NCBI GenBank assembly: GCA_934525625.1
Contig: CAKSZL010000002.1
Location: 124,001-188,000, forward strand
Reading direction: 5' to 3'
Length of the DNA: 64,000 nt
DNA from: an uncultured Burkholderiaceae bacterium
GTDB taxonomy: Bacteria; Pseudomonadota; Gammaproteobacteria; Burkholderiales; Burkholderiaceae_B
Position numbers and translations under genes: made by a program. Under the pieces are notes generated by a model. It did not search any database. It was not told the DNA's origin and was given only the letters and a program-made list of their open reading frames with translations. This document shows, piece after piece, positions 16,779-24,404 of this stretch; positions within the stretch are counted from its first letter, which is position 1; every line of letters begins with the position of its first letter.

Positions 16779-18695
16779 TTAGCGGGCGGCCGGCGCGTGG
16801 CCGAGAATGCGGATGGCGAAGGACGTTATCTGGGGACCCGTGTCGGGGTCCAGGTTGTCATTCCAGCTATAGGGCAACAGCATGTCTTCGACATACAGCC
16901 GCCATTCGCCGCGGGCCGATTCGTCCAGGAAGCCGTTGACGCCCAATATCGACACCTCGAAAGCGTTTGCGGTGTCTTGCAGGGAAGTGTAAGGCAGCAG
17001 AGCGGGAATGCGGGTGCCGCTGGGCGACTGCAGCGTGACCAGCAAGCGCCTGGGCGCCTTGTGCGTCGTCTCGAAGGCGATCTGCACGCGCTCGACGGCG
17101 ATGTCTTGATTCACCGCGACCGCCAGGCTGGATTCCGTCGGCCCGACGGCGCGATCAGCGGCGTACAGGATCAGCGCACCGGCGCCATCCGGCGTCTCGG
17201 CCTCGGCCATGACGGCTTCCGGCAGCGGCTTGAAGGTTTTCGCCATCTCGACGGCGGCCTGGGCGTTCGCCAGGCCATATCCGAACCAACGCGAAAAGTG
17301 CATGCCCTGGGCGTTGACGTGCCAGCCCGCATCGAAGACGCGGCCTTCGTCCGTCTTGCGCTCGGGGTGAGGCAAGACGCCCGCCTGCTGCCAGTTGCCG
17401 GGATGGCGCGCGCTCTTGGCGAGCACGTAGTGAACGTCGCGGGCCTTGAGTTCGGGCCGGGTTTGCAGCACGAGCGCGGCAATGCCGCTGACGGTGGGCG
17501 CGGCCGACGAGGTGCCATTGAAGCTGGCCGTGTAGTTGCATTCCGGGTCTATGGTGGAGGCCGTGCCGTTGTCGATGGCGTTTTTGGGCTTCTTGCTGGC
17601 CCTATGCTCGCCGACGTCGCAGCCGCTCCAGTCGGTGGAGAACAGGGCGGGCTGTATCTCCACTCCGCTTGCTCCTTTGCGGTAGGCCGGGTCTAAGTTG
17701 AATTCGCCGCCAAAGCCCGACACCCATACCGGCGCGCCTTCGCTGGAATAGCTGGAGCGCTGGCCGGCCGCGTTGACCGCGGCGGTCAGGACGATGCCCA
17801 TCAGGTTGGCGTCGGCATCGGTGGCGGCATCGAAACAGCCGACCTCGTAGCGTACGGCCTGGCGGCAGTCGGCGCGGGGATGGCTGTCGCTGTATGCGAA
17901 CTGATTGCCGGACGACTTGATGTACAGGCCGCCCTTGCCGCCGCGCGTGGAGGCAAGCACACGCTCCAGGCTTTCGAGGACGCCGTCATCGTCTTCGGTG
18001 GGCATGGCGACGTCGTCGCCGCCGTAGCTCATGTTGAAGATATCGACGTCGACGGCCCGCTGGTTGCCGTCACCCAGCGCGAACATCTGGTAGTGCGCTG
18101 CGTCGGCTTCGTCCGGGCCGTCGTCGTCATCATCGTCATCGTCGTCGTCATCGTCCCGTTCGTTGAGCAGGTTGAAGCCTTTCAGGCGGACTTCGGGAGC
18201 GATGCCGCGCCCGCCCTTGCCGTTCATCGCCACCATGCCTATCAGGCCGCTGACGCTGGTGCCGTGGGCGTTGTCGGGATGATCGGGATCCAGCAGCGGG
18301 GCGGCGGCGCAGGTGTTGAGGTCTTGTCTGTCGCTGCATTCATAGAAATTGATGGAGCCGGCGGCGTCGGCGTTGGCCGCCAGGTCTTCGTGGGTGACGT
18401 CCAGGCCGTCGTCGACCACGGCTACGACCACGCCTTTGCCCCGGATGCCGTCTTCATACAGCGTGCCCATGTTGAGGTCTACGCCGGCGACGGGGCGCTC
18501 TCCGGCCAGCACGTCCTGACCGGTATTTTTCAGATACCACTGGTAGCCGGCCATGGGGTCGGGTACGGAGGGCGCGGGAGGCGGTTCGGGCGCGGGTTCT
18601 TCGCTGTCCGAACCGCTGTTGCAGGCGCCCAGGGCCAGCAGCCCGGCCAAGGAAAGAGCGAAACGGATTCGGCGTTTGTCGAAAGGCAACGGCAT
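16779..18695 (-). CDS. Lipoprotein subtilisin-like serine protease (S8, proprotein-convertase type)
   Basis: A predicted envelope-anchored protease of 638 residues. The signal peptide ends in the lipobox L-G-A-C (Cys25), followed by a Pro/Glu-rich spacer. The S8 catalytic triad is visible: Asp95/96 in V-V-D-D-G-L-D, His144 in D-N-A-H-G-T, Ser396 in F-N-G-T-S-S-A-A-P, with the oxyanion Asn in S-S-G-N. The C-terminal about 150 residues fit a P/Homo-B domain. A run of 12 Asp (residues 181-192, nt 18120-18155) sits in a surface loop between His and Ser, possibly a calcium-binding or unstable tract. The start is the ATG at 18695 with AAGGAA 8 nt upstream. No N-terminal I9 propeptide is evident. 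Confidence 0.9.
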   Translation of the reverse strand: MPLPFDKRRIRFALSLAGLLALGACNSGSDSEEPAPEPPPAPSVPDPMAGYQWYLKNTGQDVLAGERPVAGVDLNMGTLYEDGIRGKGVVVAVVDDGLDVTHEDLAANADAAGSINFYECSDRQDLNTCAAAPLLDPDHPDNAHGTSVSGLIGMVAMNGKGGRGIAPEVRLKGFNLLNERDDDDDDDDDDDDGPDEADAAHYQMFALGDGNQRAVDVDIFNMSYGGDDVAMPTEDDDGVLESLERVLASTRGGKGGLYIKSSGNQFAYSDSHPRADCRQAVRYEVGCFDAATDADANLMGIVLTAAVNAAGQRSSYSSEGAPVWVSGFGGEFNLDPAYRKGASGVEIQPALFSTDWSGCDVGEHRASKKPKNAIDNGTASTIDPECNYTASFNGTSSAAPTVSGIAALVLQTRPELKARDVHYVLAKSARHPGNWQQAGVLPHPERKTDEGRVFDAGWHVNAQGMHFSRWFGYGLANAQAAVEMAKTFKPLPEAVMAEAETPDGAGALILYAADRAVGPTESSLAVAVNQDIAVERVQIAFETTHKAPRRLLVTLQSPSGTRIPALLPYTSLQDTANAFEVSILGVNGFLDESARGEWRLYVEDMLLPYSWNDNLDPDTGPQITSFAIRILGHAPAAR

Positions 18696-19017
18696 GGTCG
18701 TGATTCCTTGAGCGGGGACGATGAAAGCGGATGAAAGGGGCGCGTAAACAGGTACTGCCGCCATGCCGACCGCATTCCCAGCGCCGTCAGCGTGCTGGGG
18801 ATTTTAAAAGGTAATTTTGCAAAAAGTAAGTGAAGTGCAATTTGCCATGTTGCCGCGGCTGCGCGCACGCGGCGTCCGGGGTGCTAACGCTTGGTAATAA
18901 ATGGTTTTGCCCGGCGCCGCAAGGCCTTCCTACAATGTCGGGCATGGCTTGGGCCGGCTGGGCGGCGCGCCATGCGCCGTATTCGCCCGGCCTGAATGAC
19001 TGAAAAGCGGGAGCGAT
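18696..19017. other. Divergent intergenic region, AT-richer centre
   Basis: The 322 nt between the subtilase and the DUF3617 gene contain no convincing gene. The part 18796-18850 is markedly A/T-richer than the surroundings (runs TTTTAAAAGG, TTTTGCAAAAAG) and probably holds the divergent promoters, but I could not assign -35/-10 pairs with confidence. Confidence 0.4.
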
Positions 19018-19635
19018 ATGAAAACAAGCGTAGGTAGTGTGATGGCATGTTTGCTGGCGGCGGCGAGCGCGGGCGCCTGGGCGGCGTTGCCCGAGCCTGC
19101 TCCGGGCTTGTGGCGGGTCAAGCCCGAGGTCAGCATGAACGGCCGGGACGTGACGCGGATGATGGGCGCCTTGCAGGCGCAACTGATGTCCCAGTTGCCG
19201 GCGGAGCAACGCGACCGTCTGCCGCCCGTGGCGCGGCAGCCTTTCGAAGAGGACAAGCTGGTGTGCGTCTCGCCCAAGGACGCCAAGATGCTGGCCGACC
19301 CGGAGCGCGCGCTGGCCGTATGGGGCAAGGAGCTGGCCGGCCAGGGCTGCGCCATCACGCGGCACGCGGTGTCGGGCAATACCGTCACCTTCGAGGGCGA
19401 ATGCCGGGAAGACGCCAAGGTATTCCAAGGAGACGTGGAAGGCGAACTCGTCTACCATTCCAATCGTCACGTCAGCGGCAAGGTATCGGGCAACGGCGTG
19501 CCCGGCGCGGGCGGCTGGGCCAACGTGCTGCAGGGCGCGGTCCAGACGGCCGCCCAGTCCCTGCGTACCGAGCTCACGGCGGACATGCAATGGCAGGGGG
19601 AGGATTGCGCCAAGGCGCGGCCCCCGGGCGGTTGA
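19018..19635 (+). CDS. DUF3617 family periplasmic protein
   Basis: A 205-residue secreted protein of the DUF3617 family, whose function is unknown. Signal peptide residues 1-22 (cleavage at A-W-A-A). The family pattern P-x-P-G-L-W-R-V-K-P-E-V at the mature N-terminus is followed by a Cys-containing V-C-V-S-P-K-D segment and Cys pairs (G-Q-G-C, G-E-C) plus a C-terminal D-C, likely disulfides. It starts at an ATG after GGGAG. It lies 18 nt before the disrupted regulator gene on the same strand. Confidence 0.82.
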   Translation: MKTSVGSVMACLLAAASAGAWAALPEPAPGLWRVKPEVSMNGRDVTRMMGALQAQLMSQLPAEQRDRLPPVARQPFEEDKLVCVSPKDAKMLADPERALAVWGKELAGQGCAITRHAVSGNTVTFEGECREDAKVFQGDVEGELVYHSNRHVSGKVSGNGVPGAGGWANVLQGAVQTAAQSLRTELTADMQWQGEDCAKARPPGG

Positions 19636-19653
19636 GTTCAGTGAACCCGATGC

Positions 19654-20467
19654 GTGGAGATGGCCGTGGCGGTAACTTCCGAACAATTGTTGGCGGTGGA
19701 GCGGGCTTTGCTGGCGGGAGTGCTGTCGGACGAAGCCTGGAACGACGCCTTGATGCATGTGGCCGGCATAACCGGGGCGTCTTATCTTGCCGTCATGACG
19801 CGGGACGAATGGACGGGGCAGTTCTTTGTTACCGAGCCGGTCAAAGTGTCGCAGCGTCTTCTGGACGACTACGAGGCTGAGTTCCGGGTATGTAATCCCA
19901 TGAACAAGATGAAAGTGCTATTGCATGACGGCGATACCTATCTCGATTGGGACGTGCTGGGACGAAGCTTCATTAAACGCAGCTCTTATTATCAGGAGTT
20001 CATGCGGCTCCACGGCCTGGGTTCGATATTGGGGCATCGCGTGGATGCCGCCGAGGGGCAGGCCAATTATCTGTCTATCCATAGGCTGGCGAACGAGCCG
20101 GAGTTCGAGGCTGACGCGGTCTGCGCCATCGCTAAAGTGCATGGCGCTTCCCTTGGGCGAGGGCGATGAAGGCGCGCCGGCCATGCGCTATGGCGCTGCT
20201 TTGCTGATGGTGTGGCAAGCCAGGCCCAAAGAGCCTCCCTCGGTGCTGCTGCGCCAGTTGTTCGGCTTGACGCAGGCTGAAATACAGGTGGCGGGCTTGC
20301 TGGCCCAGGGCTATGCGCCGCAAGAGGTGGCGCAGCAAAGAGAGTGCGCGGAATCGACCGTGCGCTCGCAGATCAAGGCCATCTTCCGCAAGATGCACGT
20401 GCGCCGGCAGCAAGAGCTGGTGCGCTTGCTGAGCGAACTCAATATGCTCGATACCCGCAAAAGCTAA
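19654..20467 (+). pseudogene. LuxR-type transcriptional regulator, internally deleted and frameshifted
   Basis: Two open frames that together look like one LuxR-family regulator. The first (19654-20169, frame 1) gives about 165 residues of an N-terminal sensor region (L-S-I-H-R-L near the end) and then stops. The second (frame 2, coding by about 20145, to 20467) gives L-L-R-Q-L-F-G-L-T-Q-A-E-I and a complete C-terminal helix-turn-helix (E-S-T-V-R-S-Q-I-K-A-I-F-R-K). Relatives of this architecture have roughly 90-110 more residues between the two parts; these are missing and the join is out of frame. A deletion around 20140-20160 not divisible by three explains both. Re-expression of the HTH part alone from an internal start cannot be excluded. 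Confidence 0.75.
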
Positions 20468-20667
20468 GCATTTGGGAGTGGTTCGGGTTCGAAGTCTTTA
20501 ACGTTCAGCGTTTTGAGAATCGCTCGCGCGGCGTCCCCAATTTGGGGGATGTGGCGCTTAGTATCAATTCGTATCATAAGGTTGGGCAGTCGTCGCGAGC
20601 CGGTTTCTCCGGCGGCGGACAAGCCATACGGCGCTCTGTCCTATTCATACCAAATACAAGGAACCTT

Positions 20668-21339
20668 ATGCGTACGAAATTCTTCTGGGCGGCGCTGGTG
20701 GGCATGTTGGCCGCCGCGACCCCGGTTCATGCGGACGGCGTTTATGCCAAGGCCGGCATTCTCGGCGTCGGCATCGGCTATAGCCATGTCGTCAGTCCGG
20801 CATTCACGCTTCGCGGCGATCTTGCGACGGTCGGTACCTTCAAGCGCGATGGCTCGGCCGGCGGTTTCGACTACAAGGCCAAGTTTCGCAACAACCAGGC
20901 CATGCTGTATGTGGACTATTTTCCATTCGATTCGGGCTTTCGCCTGACGGCTGGCCTGGGCATGCGCGACATGCGCGTTACCGGCGACGCCAACCCCAAC
21001 AGCGCCGGTGTGGTGGAAATCGGCGACGTGCCGGTGAATTTCGGCCCCGGCGACAGCGCGACCGCCAAAGTGAAAATGCCGTCGATTGCTCCCTACCTCG
21101 GCGTGGGCTGGTCGTCCAAGCCGAGCAACCCCGCGCAGGGAGGCTGGGGCTTCATGGCCGATCTGGGCATAACGTTCGGCAAACCCAAGACTGACTTCGA
21201 CGTCAGCGATTCGGTCAGAGCCAAGCTGGGGCCGGACGCCCAAGCCGCCATCGACAGGCAATACGACGAAATCGACGATAAAGCCAAAAAACTCAAATTC
21301 TTCCCCAGCTTGTATCTGGGCGTCAGCTACACGTTCTAA
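20668..21339 (+). CDS. Outer-membrane beta-barrel protein
   Basis: A 223-residue predicted outer-membrane barrel. Signal peptide residues 1-22 (cleavage at V-H-A-D). The mature part alternates amphipathic strands (Y-A-K-A-G-I-L-G-V-G-I-G-Y, F-R-L-T-A-G-L-G-M-R, Y-L-G-V-G-W, W-G-F-M-A-D-L-G-I-T-F-G) and ends in Phe after L-G-V-S-Y-T, the usual BAM recognition end. A charged helical stretch (about 180-206) precedes the last strand. The start is the ATG at 20668 with AAGGAA before it. Probably an OmpW/Opa-like small barrel; the ligand is unknown. A GGGGCCAG/CTGGCCCC hairpin follows. Confidence 0.8.
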   Translation: MRTKFFWAALVGMLAAATPVHADGVYAKAGILGVGIGYSHVVSPAFTLRGDLATVGTFKRDGSAGGFDYKAKFRNNQAMLYVDYFPFDSGFRLTAGLGMRDMRVTGDANPNSAGVVEIGDVPVNFGPGDSATAKVKMPSIAPYLGVGWSSKPSNPAQGGWGFMADLGITFGKPKTDFDVSDSVRAKLGPDAQAAIDRQYDEIDDKAKKLKFFPSLYLGVSYTF

Positions 21340-21355
21340 GCCGTTTCAGCTCCAT

Positions 21356-21375
21356 GGGGCCAGGTTGCTGGCCCC
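21356..21375 (+). terminator. Hairpin after the barrel gene, possible terminator
   Basis: An 8-bp perfect stem (GGGGCCAG / CTGGCCCC) with a GTTG loop, 17 nt after the stop codon. There is no continuous T-tract, so termination is uncertain. Confidence 0.35.
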
Positions 21376-21432
21376 GGTTGCGCCTGTCATTTCTTTCTAC
21401 AGAAGAATCCCCTCGGGAAAAACAAGGAGAGC

Positions 21433-23004
21433 ATGATGATTGATTTGCCTCGTCGTCGAAAAGTGGTCCAGGCGTTGGCCCTGGCAATGGCAACACCGCT
21501 GTTTTCCGCCTGCGGCGGCGGAAGCGGCTCCGATTCGGACATCGCCGACCCCACACCCGATCAGCCCGCTCCCAATGAAGGGGGCGGCGCAGCCGGCACC
21601 ACGAAGTTCATGGTGTATCCGAACGCACTCGACCCCCGCATTCTTGGCGGGACGACCGACGACGGGGAACAGTTCGTCCTTTACGGAGAAAAGGACGCTA
21701 ACGGAAAAGCAATCGCTCTTGAAGAGATGATTTTCATAGGCCCCGAGCTTGAAACGGCGGCGGTGAAATTCTTTCCCGCGGAGAAAAAAATCGTCAGCAT
21801 CGGCAACGGCATTCAAACCGAGTTGACCGATAACGGCGTCGAAGGCCTGATTTTCGGTTTGGTGGCGGGCGACAAGCAGCTTGCCATCAATCTTCCGGCC
21901 CAGGCCGGCGGCGGTTCCGCAACGCCGACGTCTTTGTCCAGGCCGTTTCAGTCACGCCTGGGCAAGCGGGCCGCGTTCACCCTGGGCGAGGGGCCATGCT
22001 TCTGTGCCCCCGGAAAAAAATCCGTATCGGCCAGCCAGGCCCAGGCGGCGGCTGGCTTCGCCCCGATTGCAACGATTAACGTGGCGGGCTGTGTGGGCCG
22101 CGACCCCATCGTAAAAGTCATCATGCGTGACGAGGCCGGCAAGGTGCAGGACGTGCTGTTCGCCAAGCCCGGCCCCACCGGTACGTACAACGCCGTCTTG
22201 TCTTCCGTGCATTCCAGCGATCAGGCGTTTGCCGATGCGGCGCAACATGCGCTGGACTTGATGGCGGATCATTTCGGGCTTCATCAAGATGGATTTGCCC
22301 TTGTCGATTTCCTGCAAGACCAAGTCAGCGACGAGATTGCCGACAAGGTTTGGGACGAGCTCGAAGCAAAAGGCAAGACGCAAGACATCTACGAAGAGTT
22401 TGCAGAGTATCTGAATCTGACCCCGGACGATGTCAGCGCGGTTCAAAAGCGGGCGAAGTTTTTGGCGTTCGTGACGAAGTCGCTGAGCTTCATGTTCAAT
22501 ACGCTTGATGTTTTCAGCAAAATAACGCTGGCGTACGAAGCCGGCCTGGTGCTGGCCGACTTCGCCGATGCGTATATGCAGAAGGAGTTCAACAGGATCC
22601 AGCTTCAGCCCGTTGTCGAAACCGGCGATGGGCAAAAATTCACGGGCGCTTCCTCTGGGTTGTTGTTGCCGGAAGGGCCGTATCCAGACTTGTCGGTGTC
22701 GGTGCCGGGCAACGTCAGTATTTCAAGCCTGGTCTTGAGTCCCGCCAATCCGTCCGAAGGGGAAAACTACCGCGCGGCAGGCGAAGTATTCTGCCTGGAG
22801 GCCGGCGACGAGATTGTCTTGTCCGTCGTCGGCACCGACGGCTATCACGATCAACTCTGGGAAACTTCCAGCGGCGCCGAACGGCAAAGTTTCGAGCTTT
22901 CCGTGCCGGGTGCGTTGTCGGGCGTCAACGACATCGTGGTGCTGCGGGTCGTGCGCAAGGGCGACGTCGTCGCCAGCCGATCGGCGTCCCTGGTGTTCGG
23001 CTAG
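21433..23004 (+). CDS. Large lipoprotein of unknown function
   Basis: I do not recognise a family. The 523-residue protein starts with R-R-R-K-V-V-Q and a hydrophobic segment ending in the lipobox F-S-A-C, then a Gly/Ser/Asp/Pro-rich spacer (residues 27-54); the Arg run could also be read as a Tat-like signal. Residues about 60-230 look beta-rich, with Cys pairs (C-F-C, G-C-V-G). About 255-400 is a helical region (D-F-L-Q-D-Q-V-S-D-E-I-A-D-K and onward). About 420-523 looks like an Ig-like beta-sandwich (L-S-V-S-V-P-G-N-V-S-I). Two in-frame ATGs begin the gene. It sits between an outer-membrane barrel and aroG; no partner function is evident. Confidence 0.7.
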   Translation: MMIDLPRRRKVVQALALAMATPLFSACGGGSGSDSDIADPTPDQPAPNEGGGAAGTTKFMVYPNALDPRILGGTTDDGEQFVLYGEKDANGKAIALEEMIFIGPELETAAVKFFPAEKKIVSIGNGIQTELTDNGVEGLIFGLVAGDKQLAINLPAQAGGGSATPTSLSRPFQSRLGKRAAFTLGEGPCFCAPGKKSVSASQAQAAAGFAPIATINVAGCVGRDPIVKVIMRDEAGKVQDVLFAKPGPTGTYNAVLSSVHSSDQAFADAAQHALDLMADHFGLHQDGFALVDFLQDQVSDEIADKVWDELEAKGKTQDIYEEFAEYLNLTPDDVSAVQKRAKFLAFVTKSLSFMFNTLDVFSKITLAYEAGLVLADFADAYMQKEFNRIQLQPVVETGDGQKFTGASSGLLLPEGPYPDLSVSVPGNVSISSLVLSPANPSEGENYRAAGEVFCLEAGDEIVLSVVGTDGYHDQLWETSSGAERQSFELSVPGALSGVNDIVVLRVVRKGDVVASRSASLVFG

Positions 23005-23054
23005 CGGGGCGCCGCCATGCGTATCACGTAGTTTTGTAGTAGAATCGAACCACT

Positions 23055-23135
23055 ATGTATAAAGCTTTCTCCTATTTTTTCTATTTTTTTGGGTTTCCAA
23101 CACCGCTGGTGGAGGAAGGGAAGCGTTGTATCTAG
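23055..23135 (+). CDS. Phe/Tyr-rich leader peptide of aroG
   Basis: A 26-codon open frame before aroG whose first 14 residues are MYKAFSYFFYFFGF: six Phe and three Tyr, then P-T-P-L-V-E-E-G-K-R-C-I and TAG at 23133-23135. Such a density of the pathway's own end products is the hallmark of a ribosome-mediated attenuator. No Shine-Dalgarno is seen; a TAGAAT hexamer at 23040-23045 would put the RNA start only a few bases before the ATG, so the leader may be translated leaderless. The terminator hairpin is 20 nt downstream. Confidence 0.8.
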   Translation: MYKAFSYFFYFFGFPTPLVEEGKRCI

Positions 23136-23186
23136 TCTGAATAGAATTCCCCAAAAGCCGCCGGCGGATGCCAGGCGGCTTTTTTT
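23103..23186 (+). promoter_or_regulatory. aroG transcription attenuator (antiterminator and terminator)
   Basis: Terminator: AGCCGCC (23156-23162) pairs with GGCGGCT (23174-23180) around an 11-nt loop and is followed by a run of T (23180-23186). Antiterminator candidate: CCGCTGG (23103-23109, inside the end of the leader frame) can pair with CCAGGCGG (23171-23178, one bulge), which overlaps the 3' arm of the terminator. Stalling on the Phe/Tyr codons would leave 23103-23109 free and allow read-through; fast translation would cover it and allow termination. Visible pairing supports this; RNA data are lacking. Confidence 0.72.
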
Positions 23187-23268
23187 GTCGCCGGGCGCCG
23201 GCAGTGTAAACAGCGCCGTCTTCGGGAGTCAGCCAGCCGAAGACGCCGCGCGGGGCTTTTTCCCGTGC
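23187..23268. repeat. Degenerate family A-like repeat before aroG
   Basis: Starting at the terminator T-tract, GTCGCCGGGCGCCGGCAG, then a spacer, GTCTTCGGGAGTCAGCCAGC and CGAAGACGCCGCGCGGGGC followed by TTTTT. The layout (T-tract, GCCGGGC, hairpin, CAGCC-GAAG-CGCCG-CGGGG, T-tract) follows family A, but the sequence has drifted strongly. GTCTTCGG and CCGAAGAC form a stem. Confidence 0.5.
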
Positions 23269-23300
23269 CTGGCCGTGGCAGATAAACATCGGAGCCGATC

Positions 23301-24377
23301 GTGACACACAATACCGACGATTTACGAATTCGAGAAATCAAGGAACTCAGTCCGCCTTCCCACGTGATGCGCGAGTTTTCCAGCACCGTGAAGGTTTCCG
23401 AGACGGTTTACCGCGCGCGCCGCGCCGTGCACGACGTGCTGCACGAAAAGGACGACAGGCTGGTCGTGGTCATTGGCCCGTGCTCCATCCACAACGTGGA
23501 TGCCGCCCTGGAATACGCGCGCCGCCTGAAGGCCGAGCGCGACCGTTTCGCCGGCGAGCTCGAAATCATCATGCGCGTCTACTTCGAGAAGCCGCGCACC
23601 ACCGTGGGCTGGAAAGGCCTGATCAACGACCCGGCGCTGGACGGCAGCTTCAACATCAACCAGGGCTTGCGCATTGCGCGCCAGTTGCTGCTGGACGTCA
23701 ACGAGTTGGGCCTGCCGGCGGGCTGCGAGTTCCTCGACATGATTACGCCGCAGTACATCGCCGACCTCGTCTCGTGGGGCGCCATCGGGGCGCGTACGAC
23801 CGAAAGCCAGGTTCACCGCGAGCTGGCTTCCGGCCTGTCGTGTCCGGTGGGCTTCAAGAACGGCACCGACGGCAACGTGCGCATCGCGGTGGACGCCATC
23901 AAGGCCGCCTCGCAGCCGCACCACTTCCTGTCGGTTACCAAGGGCGGGCATTCGGCCATCGTTTCCACGCTGGGCAACGAAGATTGCCACATCATTCTGC
24001 GCGGCGGCAGCAAGGCGCCCAACTACGACGCCGCCAGCGTCGATGCCGCCAGCCAGACGCTGGAAAAGAACGGTTTGCGCCCGCGCGTGATGGTCGACGC
24101 CAGCCACGCCAACAGCAATAAAGACTACACCCGCCAACCCGAGGTGCTGGCCGACGTGGCCGGGCAGATCGCCGACGGCGACACGCGCATTTTCGGCGTC
24201 ATGATAGAAAGCCATCTGGTGGGCGGCCGCCAAGACCTGGTCGAAGGCAAGCCGCTTACTTACGGCCAAAGCATTACCGACGGCTGTATCGATTGGGAGG
24301 CTTCCATTAAAGTGCTGGAAAACCTGGCGCAGGCCGTTGCCGCCCGCCGTAAAGTGCTGGCCGGGCAGGCTGCCTGA
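23301..24377 (+). CDS. aroG: 3-deoxy-7-phosphoheptulonate synthase (DAHP synthase, class I)
   Basis: First enzyme of the shikimate pathway: PEP + erythrose-4-phosphate to DAHP. 358 residues, class I-alpha. Motifs: V-V-V-I-G-P-C-S-I-H (catalytic Cys), R-V-Y-F-E-K-P-R-T-T-V-G-W-K-G, G-A-R-T-T-E-S-Q, G-F-K-N-G-T-D-G, and D-x-S-H-A-N metal-binding residues. The N-terminal D-D-L-R-I-R segment carries the feedback site of AroG/AroF/AroH enzymes. It starts with GTG after CGGAG. Upstream lies a Phe/Tyr-rich leader peptide and terminator, pointing to control by Phe/Tyr supply in addition to enzyme feedback. Confidence 0.97.
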   Translation: MTHNTDDLRIREIKELSPPSHVMREFSSTVKVSETVYRARRAVHDVLHEKDDRLVVVIGPCSIHNVDAALEYARRLKAERDRFAGELEIIMRVYFEKPRTTVGWKGLINDPALDGSFNINQGLRIARQLLLDVNELGLPAGCEFLDMITPQYIADLVSWGAIGARTTESQVHRELASGLSCPVGFKNGTDGNVRIAVDAIKAASQPHHFLSVTKGGHSAIVSTLGNEDCHIILRGGSKAPNYDAASVDAASQTLEKNGLRPRVMVDASHANSNKDYTRQPEVLADVAGQIADGDTRIFGVMIESHLVGGRQDLVEGKPLTYGQSITDGCIDWEASIKVLENLAQAVAARRKVLAGQAA

Positions 24378-24404
24378 GCCGTAATCGTTTGAAGGAGACG
24401 CGCG

